NCBI GenBank assembly: GCA_031259095.1
Contig: JAIRLW010000206.1
Span: 1 to 22,709 of the forward strand
Origin: Planctomycetaceae bacterium
Lineage (GTDB): Bacteria; Planctomycetota; Planctomycetia; Pirellulales; Thermoguttaceae
DNA length: 22,709 bases
Direction of reading: 5' to 3'
The notes below the pieces were generated by a model, which saw nothing but the letters and a program-made list of their open reading frames with translations, was not told the DNA's origin and did not search any database. Positions 7,149-15,088 of this stretch are shown here, in pieces (position 1 is the first letter of the stretch; each line of letters opens with the position of its first letter). The position numbers were made by a program, and so were the translations under genes.

Positions 7149-9404
7149 AGCGGTATTCCGGGTTTCCGCGACGGGGCGCATTTTTATGCGCCGTTGTTTC
7201 AATATCTTTACGACGAAGTTTCGGCGGGACGTTTACCGCTTTGGAATCCTTACGAAAATCTCGGTCAACCGCTCGCGGCAAACCCGACAACGGCATTTTT
7301 TTATCCCGTAACGTTGTTTACTCTTGGAATTGCCGTTTTGTTTCAGATTGATCCGCTTGCAATGTACGCCGGTTATGCCGCCGGACATTTCTTACTGGCA
7401 ATGTTTTTGTGTTACCGTTTGGCGAGGTGTTGGGGTTGCAGCCGTGAAGCCTCCGCACTCGCCGCGTTATGTTACGCATTCAGCGGCAACGTTTTATTTC
7501 AATGGAACAACGTTCCCTTTTTAGTCGGAGCCGCATGGCTGCCCGAAGCAATTCGTCAAGCGGACAGAATGATTGAACGCGGAAAAATTCGTTATGCTGT
7601 TGGTTTCGGCGTTGTTCTAGCATTGATGATTCTCGGCGGCGATCCGCAAGCCGCATACAACGCCATACTTTGCGCCGCAATTCAAGGGATCGTCGCATGT
7701 CGGAAAGGGAAAGAGACAAGGAAATTACGGCAAGGAAGGAATCGATTTAGTTTTTTGTGTCTATTTTCTACGGTTCGCGTTCAACTATTATTGTTTTTAT
7801 TATCTGGAGCGATTGTTTTTTTCCTTGCGGCGATTCAAATATTACCGGCTTGGGAATTGGGAATGTGTTCTGATCGTACCTTAGCAACACATCGTCAAAC
7901 GGTTTATTCTTTTTCTGTTCCACTCTGGAGGTTTGCCGAATTTTTTTGGTCGGGCGCGGGCGGTTGGCAGTTTCCCGAAAATGCCCGATGGTTTTCCGCA
8001 TTACCGCACGATAACGAAATTTGGGTTCCCTCGTTTTACATGGGATTTTTTCCGGCATTACTTGCCGTTTTTTCATTCAGTCGCCGTCAAAACGACATTG
8101 ATAATATCCGGTTCAATAATCATCTTTTGATTTTGTTTATTGTCTTTCTGATTTTTGCTCTAGGCAGTTTGGGAAATTGGTTTATTGTTTATCCGATCCT
8201 GACTTATTTACCGGGTTACGGAATGTTCCGTTATCCGGCAAAACTGTTGGTGGTCGCAACGTTAATGATTGCGCTTTCGGCGGCGTTTGGTTTTGACCGG
8301 TTACAACGCGAAACGTTGTTTCGGCAACGTATCGAAACTGCGCTTCGGTTTTATTCGATACCGATTCTGTTCGTGTTGATGATTGTGTTGTTTCGGATTG
8401 ATCTTGATATTTTTCCGGCAATTCCGAATTGTCCGCTCTTCGGAACATTCAACGCCGAAACCGCCCGAACCGGACTTTTATTCACCGCAATTTCTGTTGC
8501 GGTTCTTTCGTTAATGATTTGCTTGACCATTCATTGGAAGTCCTCGCCGTATTTTTTACTTTTTTTCGTTGCGATTGATTTAGCGACCGCAAACGCCTGG
8601 ATGTTCGCCGCTGTTCCCAAACGCGACCGGAATACCGCGACATTTTTTGACAACGAAATTGCAGGAAAGAAAATACCGATACGGCTTTATCGTTTTCCGG
8701 TTTGGTATCCTGCGGAATTTGAAACAAGTTCATCAAAACAACGTCTTACGGAGGCGATTCATTGGGATAAAGAATCCTTTTTTCCGAAATACACGTTACC
8801 GCAACGAATCGGAGTTGCCGATGTTCGCGGAACATTGACGCCGAAAGATTACAACGCGGTTGCCGGAAAACTCCGTTCCGAATGGAAATACGGGGAATCG
8901 GGCGTTTTTGAAAGGCATCTTGCCCGACTTGGCGTTCAGTATGTTGTTGCGCCGAGTCAAATTCAACTGGACGCGGAACGGATTGATTGGGCGAACAATA
9001 AATCAATTTGGAAAATCCGTAATCCGATGAAGCGATCCTATGTTTTGTTTGAACCTAACCGGTTGGCGATTGACGTCTCGCTTCAAGAACCGGAAACCGT
9101 TGTTGTTCCTGAACAATATTGGTCGGGTTGGCGGGCTTTTCTTGAAAACGGCAACGAAATTCCGGTTAAACGGGTTGAAGAAGTGTTTCGCGGAGTGGAA
9201 TTGCCGGCAGGGAATCACCGTTTGACGATGATTTATGATCCGCCGCTGTTAAAACTAGGCGCAATATTGAGTTTAGCCGGAACGATTGCAACGCTTTTGA
9301 TTCTTATTTTTTTCCGAGAAGACGTTGACGGTGAAAAAACTCGGTTAAGATTGCTCCGCAAGGTTCGGCAAGAACTCCGGCAATCACTTCACAACGATGA
9401 TTAA
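7119..9404 (+). CDS. YfhO-like multi-pass membrane protein (N-terminus frameshifted)
   Basis: The open frame gives 761 residues from a TTG at 7119, but the likely original start is ATG 7082 in another frame. The body begins [20 protein letters not shown], then [19 protein letters not shown]. This Asp/Trp-Asn-Pro/Gly-x-Pro first-loop signature is typical of YfhO and related GT-C-fold membrane proteins. About ten hydrophobic segments follow up to residue ~490. A soluble C-terminal domain comes next ([25 protein letters not shown]...[17 protein letters not shown]), typical of the family's beta domain, and then a last transmembrane helix. YfhO proteins are implicated in modifying cell-surface polymers; the substrate is unknown here. 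The last 101 bases overlap tadA on the opposite strand. Confidence 0.8.
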   Translation: MQRSFFLFFFSGIPGFRDGAHFYAPLFQYLYDEVSAGRLPLWNPYENLGQPLAANPTTAFFYPVTLFTLGIAVLFQIDPLAMYAGYAAGHFLLAMFLCYRLARCWGCSREASALAALCYAFSGNVLFQWNNVPFLVGAAWLPEAIRQADRMIERGKIRYAVGFGVVLALMILGGDPQAAYNAILCAAIQGIVACRKGKETRKLRQGRNRFSFLCLFSTVRVQLLLFLLSGAIVFFLAAIQILPAWELGMCSDRTLATHRQTVYSFSVPLWRFAEFFWSGAGGWQFPENARWFSALPHDNEIWVPSFYMGFFPALLAVFSFSRRQNDIDNIRFNNHLLILFIVFLIFALGSLGNWFIVYPILTYLPGYGMFRYPAKLLVVATLMIALSAAFGFDRLQRETLFRQRIETALRFYSIPILFVLMIVLFRIDLDIFPAIPNCPLFGTFNAETARTGLLFTAISVAVLSLMICLTIHWKSSPYFLLFFVAIDLATANAWMFAAVPKRDRNTATFFDNEIAGKKIPIRLYRFPVWYPAEFETSSSKQRLTEAIHWDKESFFPKYTLPQRIGVADVRGTLTPKDYNAVAGKLRSEWKYGESGVFERHLARLGVQYVVAPSQIQLDAERIDWANNKSIWKIRNPMKRSYVLFEPNRLAIDVSLQEPETVVVPEQYWSGWRAFLENGNEIPVKRVEEVFRGVELPAGNHRLTMIYDPPLLKLGAILSLAGTIATLLILIFFREDVDGEKTRLRLLRKVRQELRQSLHNDD

Positions 9405-9810
9405 TCCGGTCGTCTTCGAGTAACGAAAAAAGCGACGCGACCGCTCCTGATTTCGGATCGGCGGCGCCATAGACAACGGTTGGAATGCGGGCTTGCAGAA
9501 TCGCGCCGGCACACATCGGACACGGTTCCAACGTAACGTAAAGAATACAATCGTCAAGCCGCCACGACCGTAGTGCTTCGGCGGCTTGTGTGATCGCAAT
9601 CATTTCCGCATGCGCGGTTGGATCGCGTAATTGTTCGCGCTGATTGTGGGCGGACGCAATCATGCGACGATCACGATGTACAATCACCGCGCCGACAGGA
9701 ACTTCATTTTCCTCTTTCGCCGCCTGAGCCTCCTGCAACGCAAAACGCATAAAATATTCGTGAGACGAATCAGCGTAATGGTCTATTTTATAATTGTCCA
9801 TATTTGTCAT
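9304..9810 (-). CDS. tadA: tRNA adenosine(34) deaminase TadA
   Basis: 168 residues. Converts A34 to inosine in the wobble position of tRNA-Arg(ACG), a normally essential cytoplasmic step. The zinc and catalytic motifs are intact: HAE at residues 67-69 (proton shuttle Glu69) and PCPMCAG with Cys97 and Cys100. [10 protein letters not shown] at about 35-44 is also typical. A C-terminal [11 protein letters not shown] helix is present. Start chosen at 9810 because AAGGACA lies just upstream; an in-frame ATG three codons on is possible. It lies 120 bp downstream of the flippase-like gene in the same direction. Its 3' end overlaps the YfhO-like gene convergently by 101 bp. Other cytidine/guanine deaminases share the fold, but length and motif spacing favour TadA. 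Confidence 0.93.
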   Translation of the reverse strand: MTNMDNYKIDHYADSSHEYFMRFALQEAQAAKEENEVPVGAVIVHRDRRMIASAHNQREQLRDPTAHAEMIAITQAAEALRSWRLDDCILYVTLEPCPMCAGAILQARIPTVVYGAADPKSGAVASLFSLLEDDRINHRCEVIAGVLAEPCGAILTEFFHRQRLLGKK

Positions 9811-9930
9811 TGTCCTTATCTACTTTCGCTTGTCATTTGATTGATGTTTGATGTGAAATAATCAGAACTTTTTTTTTCCGATTTTCCGACAGCATATTCA
9901 TTCTGCCGTGATCTGATTCCATTATTGCCG

Positions 9931-10944
9931 TCAACCGGCAACTTCCTTGATTTCATCGCGGGAGGAAAGATAATAAACGATACCAAGTCCGGCAACAAGA
10001 ATCGAAACGAGCCGGTAACCCAAAGCAACCACTAAACCAATTCCCACTCCCATCCTAACGCCATCCGCAGAAAAAAGCGGATAAATCTGTTCTAAAACAA
10101 ACTCAAACGGTCCCGCCGCTAATGGAATCATTGCCGTCAAATTCACGGCATTGTAAAGCATCACGTGATCCGCTAAATTCGGAACCGAACCAAAAAGACC
10201 TTTGGCAATCAGATAAAGTGAAAAACCAAACGGAAGATGAACAAAAAAGGTAATCGCAAATGTTTTCAATAAACAGATTTTGTGATTACGATAAAGCAAA
10301 AATGACCGTGTTAGTTTTCCGAGGGTGTTTCCGCAGAATGGAATTTTTGCTAACCACCGTTCCACATGACCTTTGGAGAAAAACGGTACAAAGACAATCC
10401 CAACACAAACGTAGCCAATTCCGGTTAGTAAAAAAACAAGTTGTGAAAATGTTCGGGCCAGCGCTTCCTGCCGGAAAGCAAAACCAGTTAAACAAACAAA
10501 AATACTGCCGCACAAAAACATGACTAATAATCCGATAATTCGGTCAACGATCACACTGGCAACCGCTTGAGACATGTAATCGGGATTCTTTTTGGCAATC
10601 AGATAACCTTTGATCAAATCGCCGCCGACAATGCCCATTGGCGCAAGATTAAGCATCAAACCGAGAAAACCAAGCCGGAATGCGTCTTTGACCGAAAGCG
10701 TTAAACCAAGCGTCTGAACTAACCAACGCCATCGGCATATTGTGATGGAAACGGCAAAAAGTTGAACAAAAAACGCGGCGCCCAGTAAATCCCAACGTTT
10801 CGGTTGTTCCCACAAAAGTTCAAAAACATTTTTCCCGTCCGCATCGGTTGCTTTGGAGGCGTTCCAAAAAAGGAAACCGAATATTCCAAGAATTAACGCT
10901 AATTTAAAACAAAAAATAAACGTTTTTTTGACTGTTTGGAGCAT
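9931..10944 (-). CDS. Lysylphosphatidylglycerol synthase TM-region / flippase-like membrane protein
   Basis: 337 residues with about eight hydrophobic segments. Family hallmarks of the LPG_synthase_TM (UPF0104/AglD-type) group are visible. These are WRWLVQTLGL after the second helix, LNLAPMGIVGGDLIKGYLIAKK (residues about 98-120), VASVIVDRIIGLLVMF, and the C-terminal MIPLAAGPFEFVLEQIYP motif. The soluble lysyl-transferase domain of MprF is absent, so this is the stand-alone membrane type, usually annotated as flippase-like and involved in lipid or lipid-linked glycan handling. No Shine-Dalgarno is evident; the region before the ATG is an AT-rich 8-bp tandem repeat. It may be co-transcribed with tadA downstream. 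Confidence 0.87.
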   Translation of the reverse strand: MLQTVKKTFIFCFKLALILGIFGFLFWNASKATDADGKNVFELLWEQPKRWDLLGAAFFVQLFAVSITICRWRWLVQTLGLTLSVKDAFRLGFLGLMLNLAPMGIVGGDLIKGYLIAKKNPDYMSQAVASVIVDRIIGLLVMFLCGSIFVCLTGFAFRQEALARTFSQLVFLLTGIGYVCVGIVFVPFFSKGHVERWLAKIPFCGNTLGKLTRSFLLYRNHKICLLKTFAITFFVHLPFGFSLYLIAKGLFGSVPNLADHVMLYNAVNLTAMIPLAAGPFEFVLEQIYPLFSADGVRMGVGIGLVVALGYRLVSILVAGLGIVYYLSSRDEIKEVAG

Positions 10945-10951
10945 ATTATTT

Positions 10952-10987
10952 GATTTATGATTTTATGATTTTACGATTTTACGATTT
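10952..10987. repeat. Short tandem repeat, 8-bp GATTTTAT/GATTTTAC units
   Basis: About four and a half units of GATTTWTR-type sequence lie directly upstream of the start codon of the 9931-10944 gene, in the place where its leader or promoter would be. Confidence 0.6.
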
Positions 10988-11092
10988 AAAATCATTCGTC
11001 CCCTTTGTCCCTATTGTTTCTTAATCGCCATTTTAGGGACAGAAGGGATCTTAGAGACAAATTGAGACAAATAATTCGGTGATTAAAAATGA
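10988..11092. repeat. GTCCCT/AGGGAC palindromic repeat R1 (105 bp)
   Basis: Starts AAAATCATTCGTCCC and ends GATTAAAAATGA. The left GTCCC...TTTGTCCCT blocks can pair with AGGGACAGAAGGGA and the GAGACA blocks on the right. A second copy in the same orientation lies at 12481-12586 with the same ends, and a weaker relative at 19990-20072. No coding content. Confidence 0.65.
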
Positions 11093-11098
11093 ATTTTT

Positions 11099-11290
11099 GT
11101 AATATATCAGTGGAATCTTTATCCCTACCTCTTTTCCTCATTTTCAGCGTCATTTTGCGTATTCTGCGTTAAATTTCAGTGTTCCATTTAAACGCAGAAT
11201 ACGCAGAATATCGCAAAACACGCCGAAGAAAGGGAAAAACAAATGAATTGGTACTAACGTTTAATGTTAAAAAATCCGCCGATATATTAC
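11099..11290. mobile_element. MITE-like element C (192 bp) with perfect 8-bp target duplication
   Basis: The ends GTAATATATCAGTGGAATCT and GATTTTTTA..-type AAATCCGCCGATATATTAC are inverted repeats. The flanks GAATTTTT (11091-11098) and GAATTTTT (11291-11298) are identical. The core is a second palindrome (GCGTATTCTGCGTT ... AACGCAGAATACGC). It is about 96% identical to 14864-15056. There is no open reading frame of note. Confidence 0.8.
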
Positions 11291-11422
11291 GAATTTTTAG
11301 AGATTCTCAATTGTTTATGATTGCCTTTCAGCAAAACCGAAGTTATTATAACTGTTATTGATTTTTGAACCAGTCCGTTCCTCCAGTGAAAATTCAAAAG
11401 AAATATTTTTTCTCAACACCTC

Positions 11423-11450
11423 TTGACATATTGCCGACAATACCTAGAAT
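11423..11450 (+). promoter_or_regulatory. Sigma-70-type promoter of the tmRNA gene
   Basis: Perfect -35 TTGACA (11423-11428), 16-bp spacer, -10 TAGAAT (11445-11450). Transcription would start near 11457, leaving a leader of about 40 bases that is normally removed by RNase P to make the mature tmRNA 5' end at 11496. Confidence 0.8.
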
Positions 11451-11495
11451 TAAGAAAATTTTCCTGAAATTAACAATAAACAGAGAAACCCCAAA

Positions 11496-11854
11496 GGGGG
11501 CGAATTGGGTTCGACCGGGCAAGTGAAGTTTAAGTTGCGTGTCGTGGTTGGTCAGCGGGCCACGTTAAAAGCCGACTAATAAATTCAAATGCCGAACCTA
11601 AATTGGCATTGGCTGCCTAAGAAAAGGCAACCCCGAATCCATACTGTCGCCGAAATAGTGTGACATTCGGACGTAATTTCGGATCGTTTCCGTTCATGTC
11701 GATTACAACGGAAATTAAAAAATGTTGTCGAATCGTTTGAGAAAGACCGTTGCCGATAAGGGCTCGATCAGACTAAAAAACAAAAAATCGGATACACACG
11801 TAGATGCTTATTCGGAACTGTTTCGGGACGCGGGTTCAATTCCCGCCGCCTCCA
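11496..11854 (+). ncRNA. ssrA: tmRNA (transfer-messenger RNA)
   Basis: 359 bases. It rescues stalled ribosomes with SmpB and adds a degradation tag. The 5' end GGGGGCG pairs over seven positions (one G-U) with CGCCTCC at the 3' end. The D-like motif GGGTTCGAC and the T-arm GGACGCGGGTTCAATTCCCG are both present. The tag frame at 11591-11617 reads AEPKLALAA and stops with TAA at 11618-11620, ending in the usual ALAA degron. The in-frame codon before GCC is AAT, so the exact resume codon is uncertain (tag NAEPKLALAA or slightly shorter). The 3' CCA is not encoded: the discriminator A at 11854 is followed by GTTTT, so CCA must be added. One-piece (not permuted) form. Confidence 0.96.
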
Positions 11855-11886
11855 GTTTTAATGATAAACAATAATAAATTTAACTT

Positions 11887-11942
11887 CCGCGACCAATGTT
11901 ATTAGCGAATGATGAAACAGGAATCATCATAATTGGTCGCGG
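11887..11942 (+). promoter_or_regulatory. Strong stem-loop between tmRNA and the RRM gene
   Basis: CCGCGACCAAT (11887-11897) pairs perfectly with ATTGGTCGCGG (11932-11942). Inside, ATGATG pairs with CATCAT. It is not followed by a T-tract, so it is a poor intrinsic terminator. It could be a 3' boundary of the tmRNA transcript or a 5' leader element of the RRM gene. A second small hairpin, GATACC-GGTATC, lies at about 11965-11985. Confidence 0.6.
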
Positions 11943-12061
11943 ATCACTACGAAACAGACAGGATGATACCCCTCTTTTTGGTATCTTGGGTTTCTTCTTT
12001 TTGCCGTTGAAGGGAAGTATTCCGACCGTTTTTTGATCTTGACGGCAGAAAGTTGATTGCG

Positions 12062-12379
12062 ATGAAGATTTACGTTGGTAACCTCGCTTACCGGACTACA
12101 GAGGACGATCTCCGTCAGGAATTCGAAAAATACGGCGATGTTGGACAGATCGATATTATTACCGATCGAGAAACAAACCGTTCGAAAGGCTTCGGTTTCG
12201 TCGAAATGTTGGACAATGATCAGGCAAACGCCGCGATTCAGGCTCTTGATGGGCAAAATGTCGGCGACCGAACCTTGAAAGTGAATGAAGCACGTCCCAA
12301 AGCGCCACGCCCCAGCGGTGGTGGTGGTTATGGCGGAGGAGGCGGACGCCCCCGAGGAGACCGTGAGCGACGATACTAA
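12062..12379 (+). CDS. RRM-domain RNA-binding protein, glycine-rich tail
   Basis: 105 residues. One RNA recognition motif fills residues 1-78: RNP2 is IYVGNL (3-8) and RNP1 is KGFGFVEM (about 42-49), both with the aromatic residues that stack on RNA. The tail is a Gly/Arg-rich stretch (PSGGGGYGGGGGRPRGDRERRY), as in small cyanobacterial and planctomycete cold-inducible RNA-binding proteins. ATG 12062 is chosen because the domain begins at its first residues; an in-frame TTG at 12053 adds only three residues. The upstream 200 bases contain a strong hairpin, and a clear terminator follows. It probably acts as an RNA chaperone; its targets are unknown. Confidence 0.93.
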   Translation: MKIYVGNLAYRTTEDDLRQEFEKYGDVGQIDIITDRETNRSKGFGFVEMLDNDQANAAIQALDGQNVGDRTLKVNEARPKAPRPSGGGGYGGGGGRPRGDRERRY

Positions 12380-12412
12380 ACTTATTGGTTTCGTTCCACG
12401 ATTTCGAAAAAA

Positions 12413-12446
12413 TAAAGCGGAATGCGAAAGCGTTCCGCTTTTTTTA
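12413..12446 (+). terminator. Intrinsic terminator of the RRM gene
   Basis: AAAGCGGAATGC-GAAA-GCGTTCCGCTTT stem-loop followed by TTTTT, 34 bases after the stop codon. Confidence 0.88.
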
Positions 12447-12480
12447 TGGGGAATCTCTAAAAATACTTATTATGATTTCA

Positions 12481-12586
12481 AAAATCATTCGTCCCTTTTG
12501 TCCCTAATCGTCCCTTAGCCTTAAATTTTAGGGACAGAAGGGACTTTAGAGACAATTGGGACAAGTAATTCTGTGATTAAAAATGA
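12481..12586. repeat. GTCCCT/AGGGAC palindromic repeat R2 (106 bp)
   Basis: Second copy of R1 (10988-11092), same orientation and same ends (AAAATCATTCGTCCC ... GATTAAAAATGA). The core is GTCCCTTTTGTCCCT on the left and AGGGACAGAAGGGAC on the right. GGAATCTCTAAAAA motifs (12450-12463 and 12748-12761) flank this region as direct repeats. The rest of 12587-12860 is AT-rich with one hairpin (CGACTGAA/TTCAGTCG, 12772-12793); I see no gene there. Confidence 0.65.
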
Positions 12587-12865
12587 TCGGCATTTTTTCC
12601 AAAGGCTAAACCGCTTAATTGGTGTAATCGGAAAATTCACGCTAAATCAAATAGACTGTACTAATTATACAGAAACAGTAATTTATAATGTTTTCACAAA
12701 AAAATCTTTTGTTCAAGAAGTTGAATGTCCGAAAGGGATAAAGATTAGGAATCTCTAAAAAATTATTCAATCGACTGAACTTAATTTCAGTCGAATATAT
12801 CGGAAACCAATAAAATTGCGAATTTCAGACAATCAGCGAGTTTGGATAAATGACAAAGAAATTGC

Positions 12866-12893
12866 TTGATTTATCGATAAAAGATATTAGAAT
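12866..12893 (+). promoter_or_regulatory. Candidate promoter of the 12950 gene
   Basis: TTGATT (12866-12871), 16-bp spacer, TAGAAT (12888-12893). It has the same -10 sequence and the same spacer as the tmRNA promoter. Expected start near 12900, about 50 bases before the ATG. Confidence 0.45.
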
Positions 12894-12949
12894 ACGATAT
12901 GTTTTTGTGATATTTTGGCATTAACCTACGATTCTAAGGATGGAGTTTT

Positions 12950-13363
12950 ATGAAAAAGGCAGCGACACATTTGATTGTTTTGGCTTTTAGCCTTTTGATG
13001 TTGATTTTTTTGATTTTGTTGGTTTGGAATCAGGTGTTGGCTCAGCCGATGAATTTGCCGAATTCCATTCCACAGGTTGTTGTTCGTCCTCCGGCAGAAC
13101 CTCCCAAATGGCTGGTTGATTTTTCTTCGTATGAGGATCCGATGAACCCGACAAAAAAAATTCGAGTTATTACGGTTGTTGATCCTGAGTCGAAACATAT
13201 TGTGGTGTACCATGAGGATTTAGCAACCGGACAAGTTAAATTATTGAGTGCCCGGAATATCCAAAACGATCTCCTGCTCGATCAATTCAATGCTCTTTCC
13301 CCAACACCGAGCGAAATTGAAATCGAAAAAAATATGCGGCAGTTCAAAAATCAGAACCATTAA
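12950..13363 (+). CDS. Small membrane-anchored protein of unknown function
   Basis: 137 residues. GGATGGAG precedes the ATG by 6 bases and supports this start. Residues 8-28 (HLIVLAFSLLMLIFLILLVW) form one transmembrane anchor or uncleaved signal. The rest is an external or periplasmic domain with a Pro-rich linker (QVVVRPPAEPPKWL), a likely three-strand beta unit (KIRVITVVDPESKHIVVYHEDLATGQVKLLSARNIQ) and a charged C-terminal helix. The beta unit has the look of a small sheet with VxDPxxxHIVVYH. I do not recognise a named family. Codon use matches its neighbours. It is followed by a MITE-like element, so it is likely a single-gene transcript, 215 bp before the HTH/TM gene. Confidence 0.75.
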   Translation: MKKAATHLIVLAFSLLMLIFLILLVWNQVLAQPMNLPNSIPQVVVRPPAEPPKWLVDFSSYEDPMNPTKKIRVITVVDPESKHIVVYHEDLATGQVKLLSARNIQNDLLLDQFNALSPTPSEIEIEKNMRQFKNQNH

Positions 13364-13372
13364 TTAAAAAAT

Positions 13373-13544
13373 GTAATCAATCAGCGGAATCTTTTATTTT
13401 TTAACGATTCCGTTGTTTTTCCTATATTCTGTGTGTTTTGCGGTATTCAGCGTATTTTGCGTTTAAATTTAACGCAGAATACACAAAATGACGCAGAAAA
13501 TGGGGAACGTTGAGACCGTTACAAAGATTCCGCTGAATAATTAC
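13373..13544. mobile_element. MITE-like element E (172 bp) with perfect 8-bp target duplication
   Basis: The left end GTAATCAATCAGCGGAATCT and the right end AGATTCCGCTGAATAATTAC are inverted. The flanks TAAAAAAT (13365-13372) and TAAAAAAT (13545-13552) are identical. The right three-quarters reappear in the opposite orientation at the left of 17514-17818. Confidence 0.78.
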
Positions 13545-13578
13545 TAAAAAATTAAAATAATTAAAAAAAGCAAAAATT

Positions 13579-14760
13579 ATGAGTTCGGAGTATTATTCCC
13601 TTGAAAAAGCGTCGGAAGTGTTGGCGCTTCCCACTGCAGAAGTCAATCGTCTTCGTGAAAAAAACCAACTCCGAGCGTTTCGGGATGGTTCGAGTTGGAA
13701 GTTCCGCAAGGTTGAGGTTGACAACTATTTGGCGGAATTAATCAAGAATCGTGAAAAGAGCGAAAAATCGGCAAGTGAAAGCGATTTTGACTTGCTCGGT
13801 ATGGACGACGATGAAGAATCGCCAACATTGTTGGCAGATTTGCCGTCGTTTGATTCTTTAATGGAAGACGGAGTTTCGCTTGGCGAGAATATGATCGACG
13901 CCGTTCCGGCTTCTAAATCAGCGTCCTCAACACCAACCGACAACGGAACTTACGACCTAAAGAACAATGATTCTCTGGCGGACGATGATTTAATGTTCTC
14001 CAGCGACAACTTAATGTTAACGGAAGATTCTGATATGTTACCGGATTCGGTGATGCGTCCGTCTCTTTCTAAACCGTCGGCGTCTGATATTGATTTGGCG
14101 GCGGATGATGATTTGGTGTTGGACAGCGGCGGTTCTTCGGGACAACTGAATCTTGCCGGCGACAGCGGTCTTTCACTTCTGGAGATTACGGATCATATTG
14201 ATCTGCAGCCGGTTGAACAAGGCGGAAGCGGCGCGCAACTCGAACTCGATGACGACGACGATATTCTTTCTTTAGTCGATGATGATTTAGCGGTTGAAAA
14301 TACTTCAACCATTGCTATTCCGATTGAGGATGATTTCCAATTAACGCCGGATACCGATTTTGTATCGGCGGATGATTCGGAAAGTGCGTCGCAGGTGATT
14401 GCTCTTGACGAAGACAGTGTGTTTGCCGCTCCGAGCGGGTCTTCCGGTTTCGGAACCGATATTCCGTTTGTTCCGGCAACGCCTGTTGCGGAAGAAACAA
14501 CTCCGAATGTAGGATTCGGCGCAACTCCCTTTACGGTCAGTCCCGGAGAAGTTGTTTCGCGTACGCCGGAAACGATCCCGACAACAACCGAAATTCCGTA
14601 CGCTTCAGGGGATATTGTTCTTATTGTTCTTGCTCTTGTCCTTCTGATTCTTCCCGGAATAATGATTATGGATTTGATTATCCATATCTGGAGTTGGGGC
14701 GAACCATTTGTTATTAACAGTTCTGTTATGGATCTTGTTGTTGGAATGTTTGGTAAATAG
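13579..14760 (+). CDS. Helix-turn-helix (MerR/excisionase-like) protein with acidic linker and C-terminal membrane helix
   Basis: 393 residues. Residues about 5-55 (YYSLEKASEVLALPTAEVNRLREKN, then FRDGSSWKFRKVEVDNYLAEL) form the small excisionase/MerR-type winged HTH that usually binds DNA. Residues 60-340 are acidic and low-complexity, rich in Asp/Ser/Leu (repeated DDDL, DDDDI, LAADDDLVL blocks), and probably disordered. Residues 346-371 (IVLIVLALVLLILPGIMIMDLIIHIW) form one strong membrane helix near the C-terminus. This arrangement would hold a DNA-binding-fold domain at the inner membrane. Such HTH plus acidic proteins are common in planctomycetes but have no established function. No Shine-Dalgarno is seen. 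The GspF-like gene follows after 464 bp of repeats. Confidence 0.85.
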   Translation: MSSEYYSLEKASEVLALPTAEVNRLREKNQLRAFRDGSSWKFRKVEVDNYLAELIKNREKSEKSASESDFDLLGMDDDEESPTLLADLPSFDSLMEDGVSLGENMIDAVPASKSASSTPTDNGTYDLKNNDSLADDDLMFSSDNLMLTEDSDMLPDSVMRPSLSKPSASDIDLAADDDLVLDSGGSSGQLNLAGDSGLSLLEITDHIDLQPVEQGGSGAQLELDDDDDILSLVDDDLAVENTSTIAIPIEDDFQLTPDTDFVSADDSESASQVIALDEDSVFAAPSGSSGFGTDIPFVPATPVAEETTPNVGFGATPFTVSPGEVVSRTPETIPTTTEIPYASGDIVLIVLALVLLILPGIMIMDLIIHIWSWGEPFVINSSVMDLVVGMFGK

Positions 14761-14863
14761 CAACGTTGAAGTCTGGGCGGAATTATTTTGGAATTTGAGG
14801 AAGTATTGGTCGGTAAAGTTAGGAATAAAGTTACGACCCTGAAGGAGTGAAAGATACTTTTGG

Positions 14864-15056
14864 GTAATATATCAGCGGAATCTTTGTCCCTGCCTCTTTT
14901 CCTCATTTTCAGCGTCATTTTGCGTATTCTGCGTTAAATTTCAGTGTTCCATTTAAACGCAGAATACGCAGAATATCGCAAAACACGCAGAAGAAAAGGA
15001 AAAACAAATGAATTGGTACTAACGTTTAATGTTAAAAAAATCCGCTGATATATTAC
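14864..15056. mobile_element. MITE-like element D (193 bp), near-identical to element C
   Basis: GTAATATATCAGCGGAATCT ... ATCCGCTGATATATTAC ends. By eye there are about seven differences from 11099-11290. The flanks ACTTTTGG and ACTTTTTG differ at one of eight positions, an imperfect target duplication. The palindromic core (GCGTATTCTGCG) is conserved. Confidence 0.8.
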
Positions 15057-15088
15057 ACTTTTTGCAGTCATAAAAATTATTTTCATAT

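Noticed and set aside
6965..7351. 128-residue frame spanning the YfhO-like start as a separate gene
   Set aside because: Only its 7082-7147 part looks meaningful, as the displaced N-terminus of the YfhO-like protein. The parts before and after lack protein character.
11179..11361. 60-residue frame in and after element C
   Set aside because: Built from the palindromic core of the MITE-like element and repeated in element D. There is no start signal or conservation argument.
11886..11942. Intrinsic terminator of tmRNA
   Set aside because: The stem is strong but no T-tract follows, so it is kept only as a structured element of uncertain role.
12573..12758. 61-residue plus-strand frame after repeat R2
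   Set aside because: It begins inside a repeat and ends at the GGAATCTCTAAAAA motif, with no Shine-Dalgarno and no recognisable domain. Better explained as AT-rich intergenic DNA.
14193..14918. 241-residue frame opposite the HTH/TM gene
   Set aside because: Its Ser/Thr-rich composition is the complement of the acidic codons (GAT/GAC) in the plus-strand gene, and it runs into a mobile element. It is a shadow frame.
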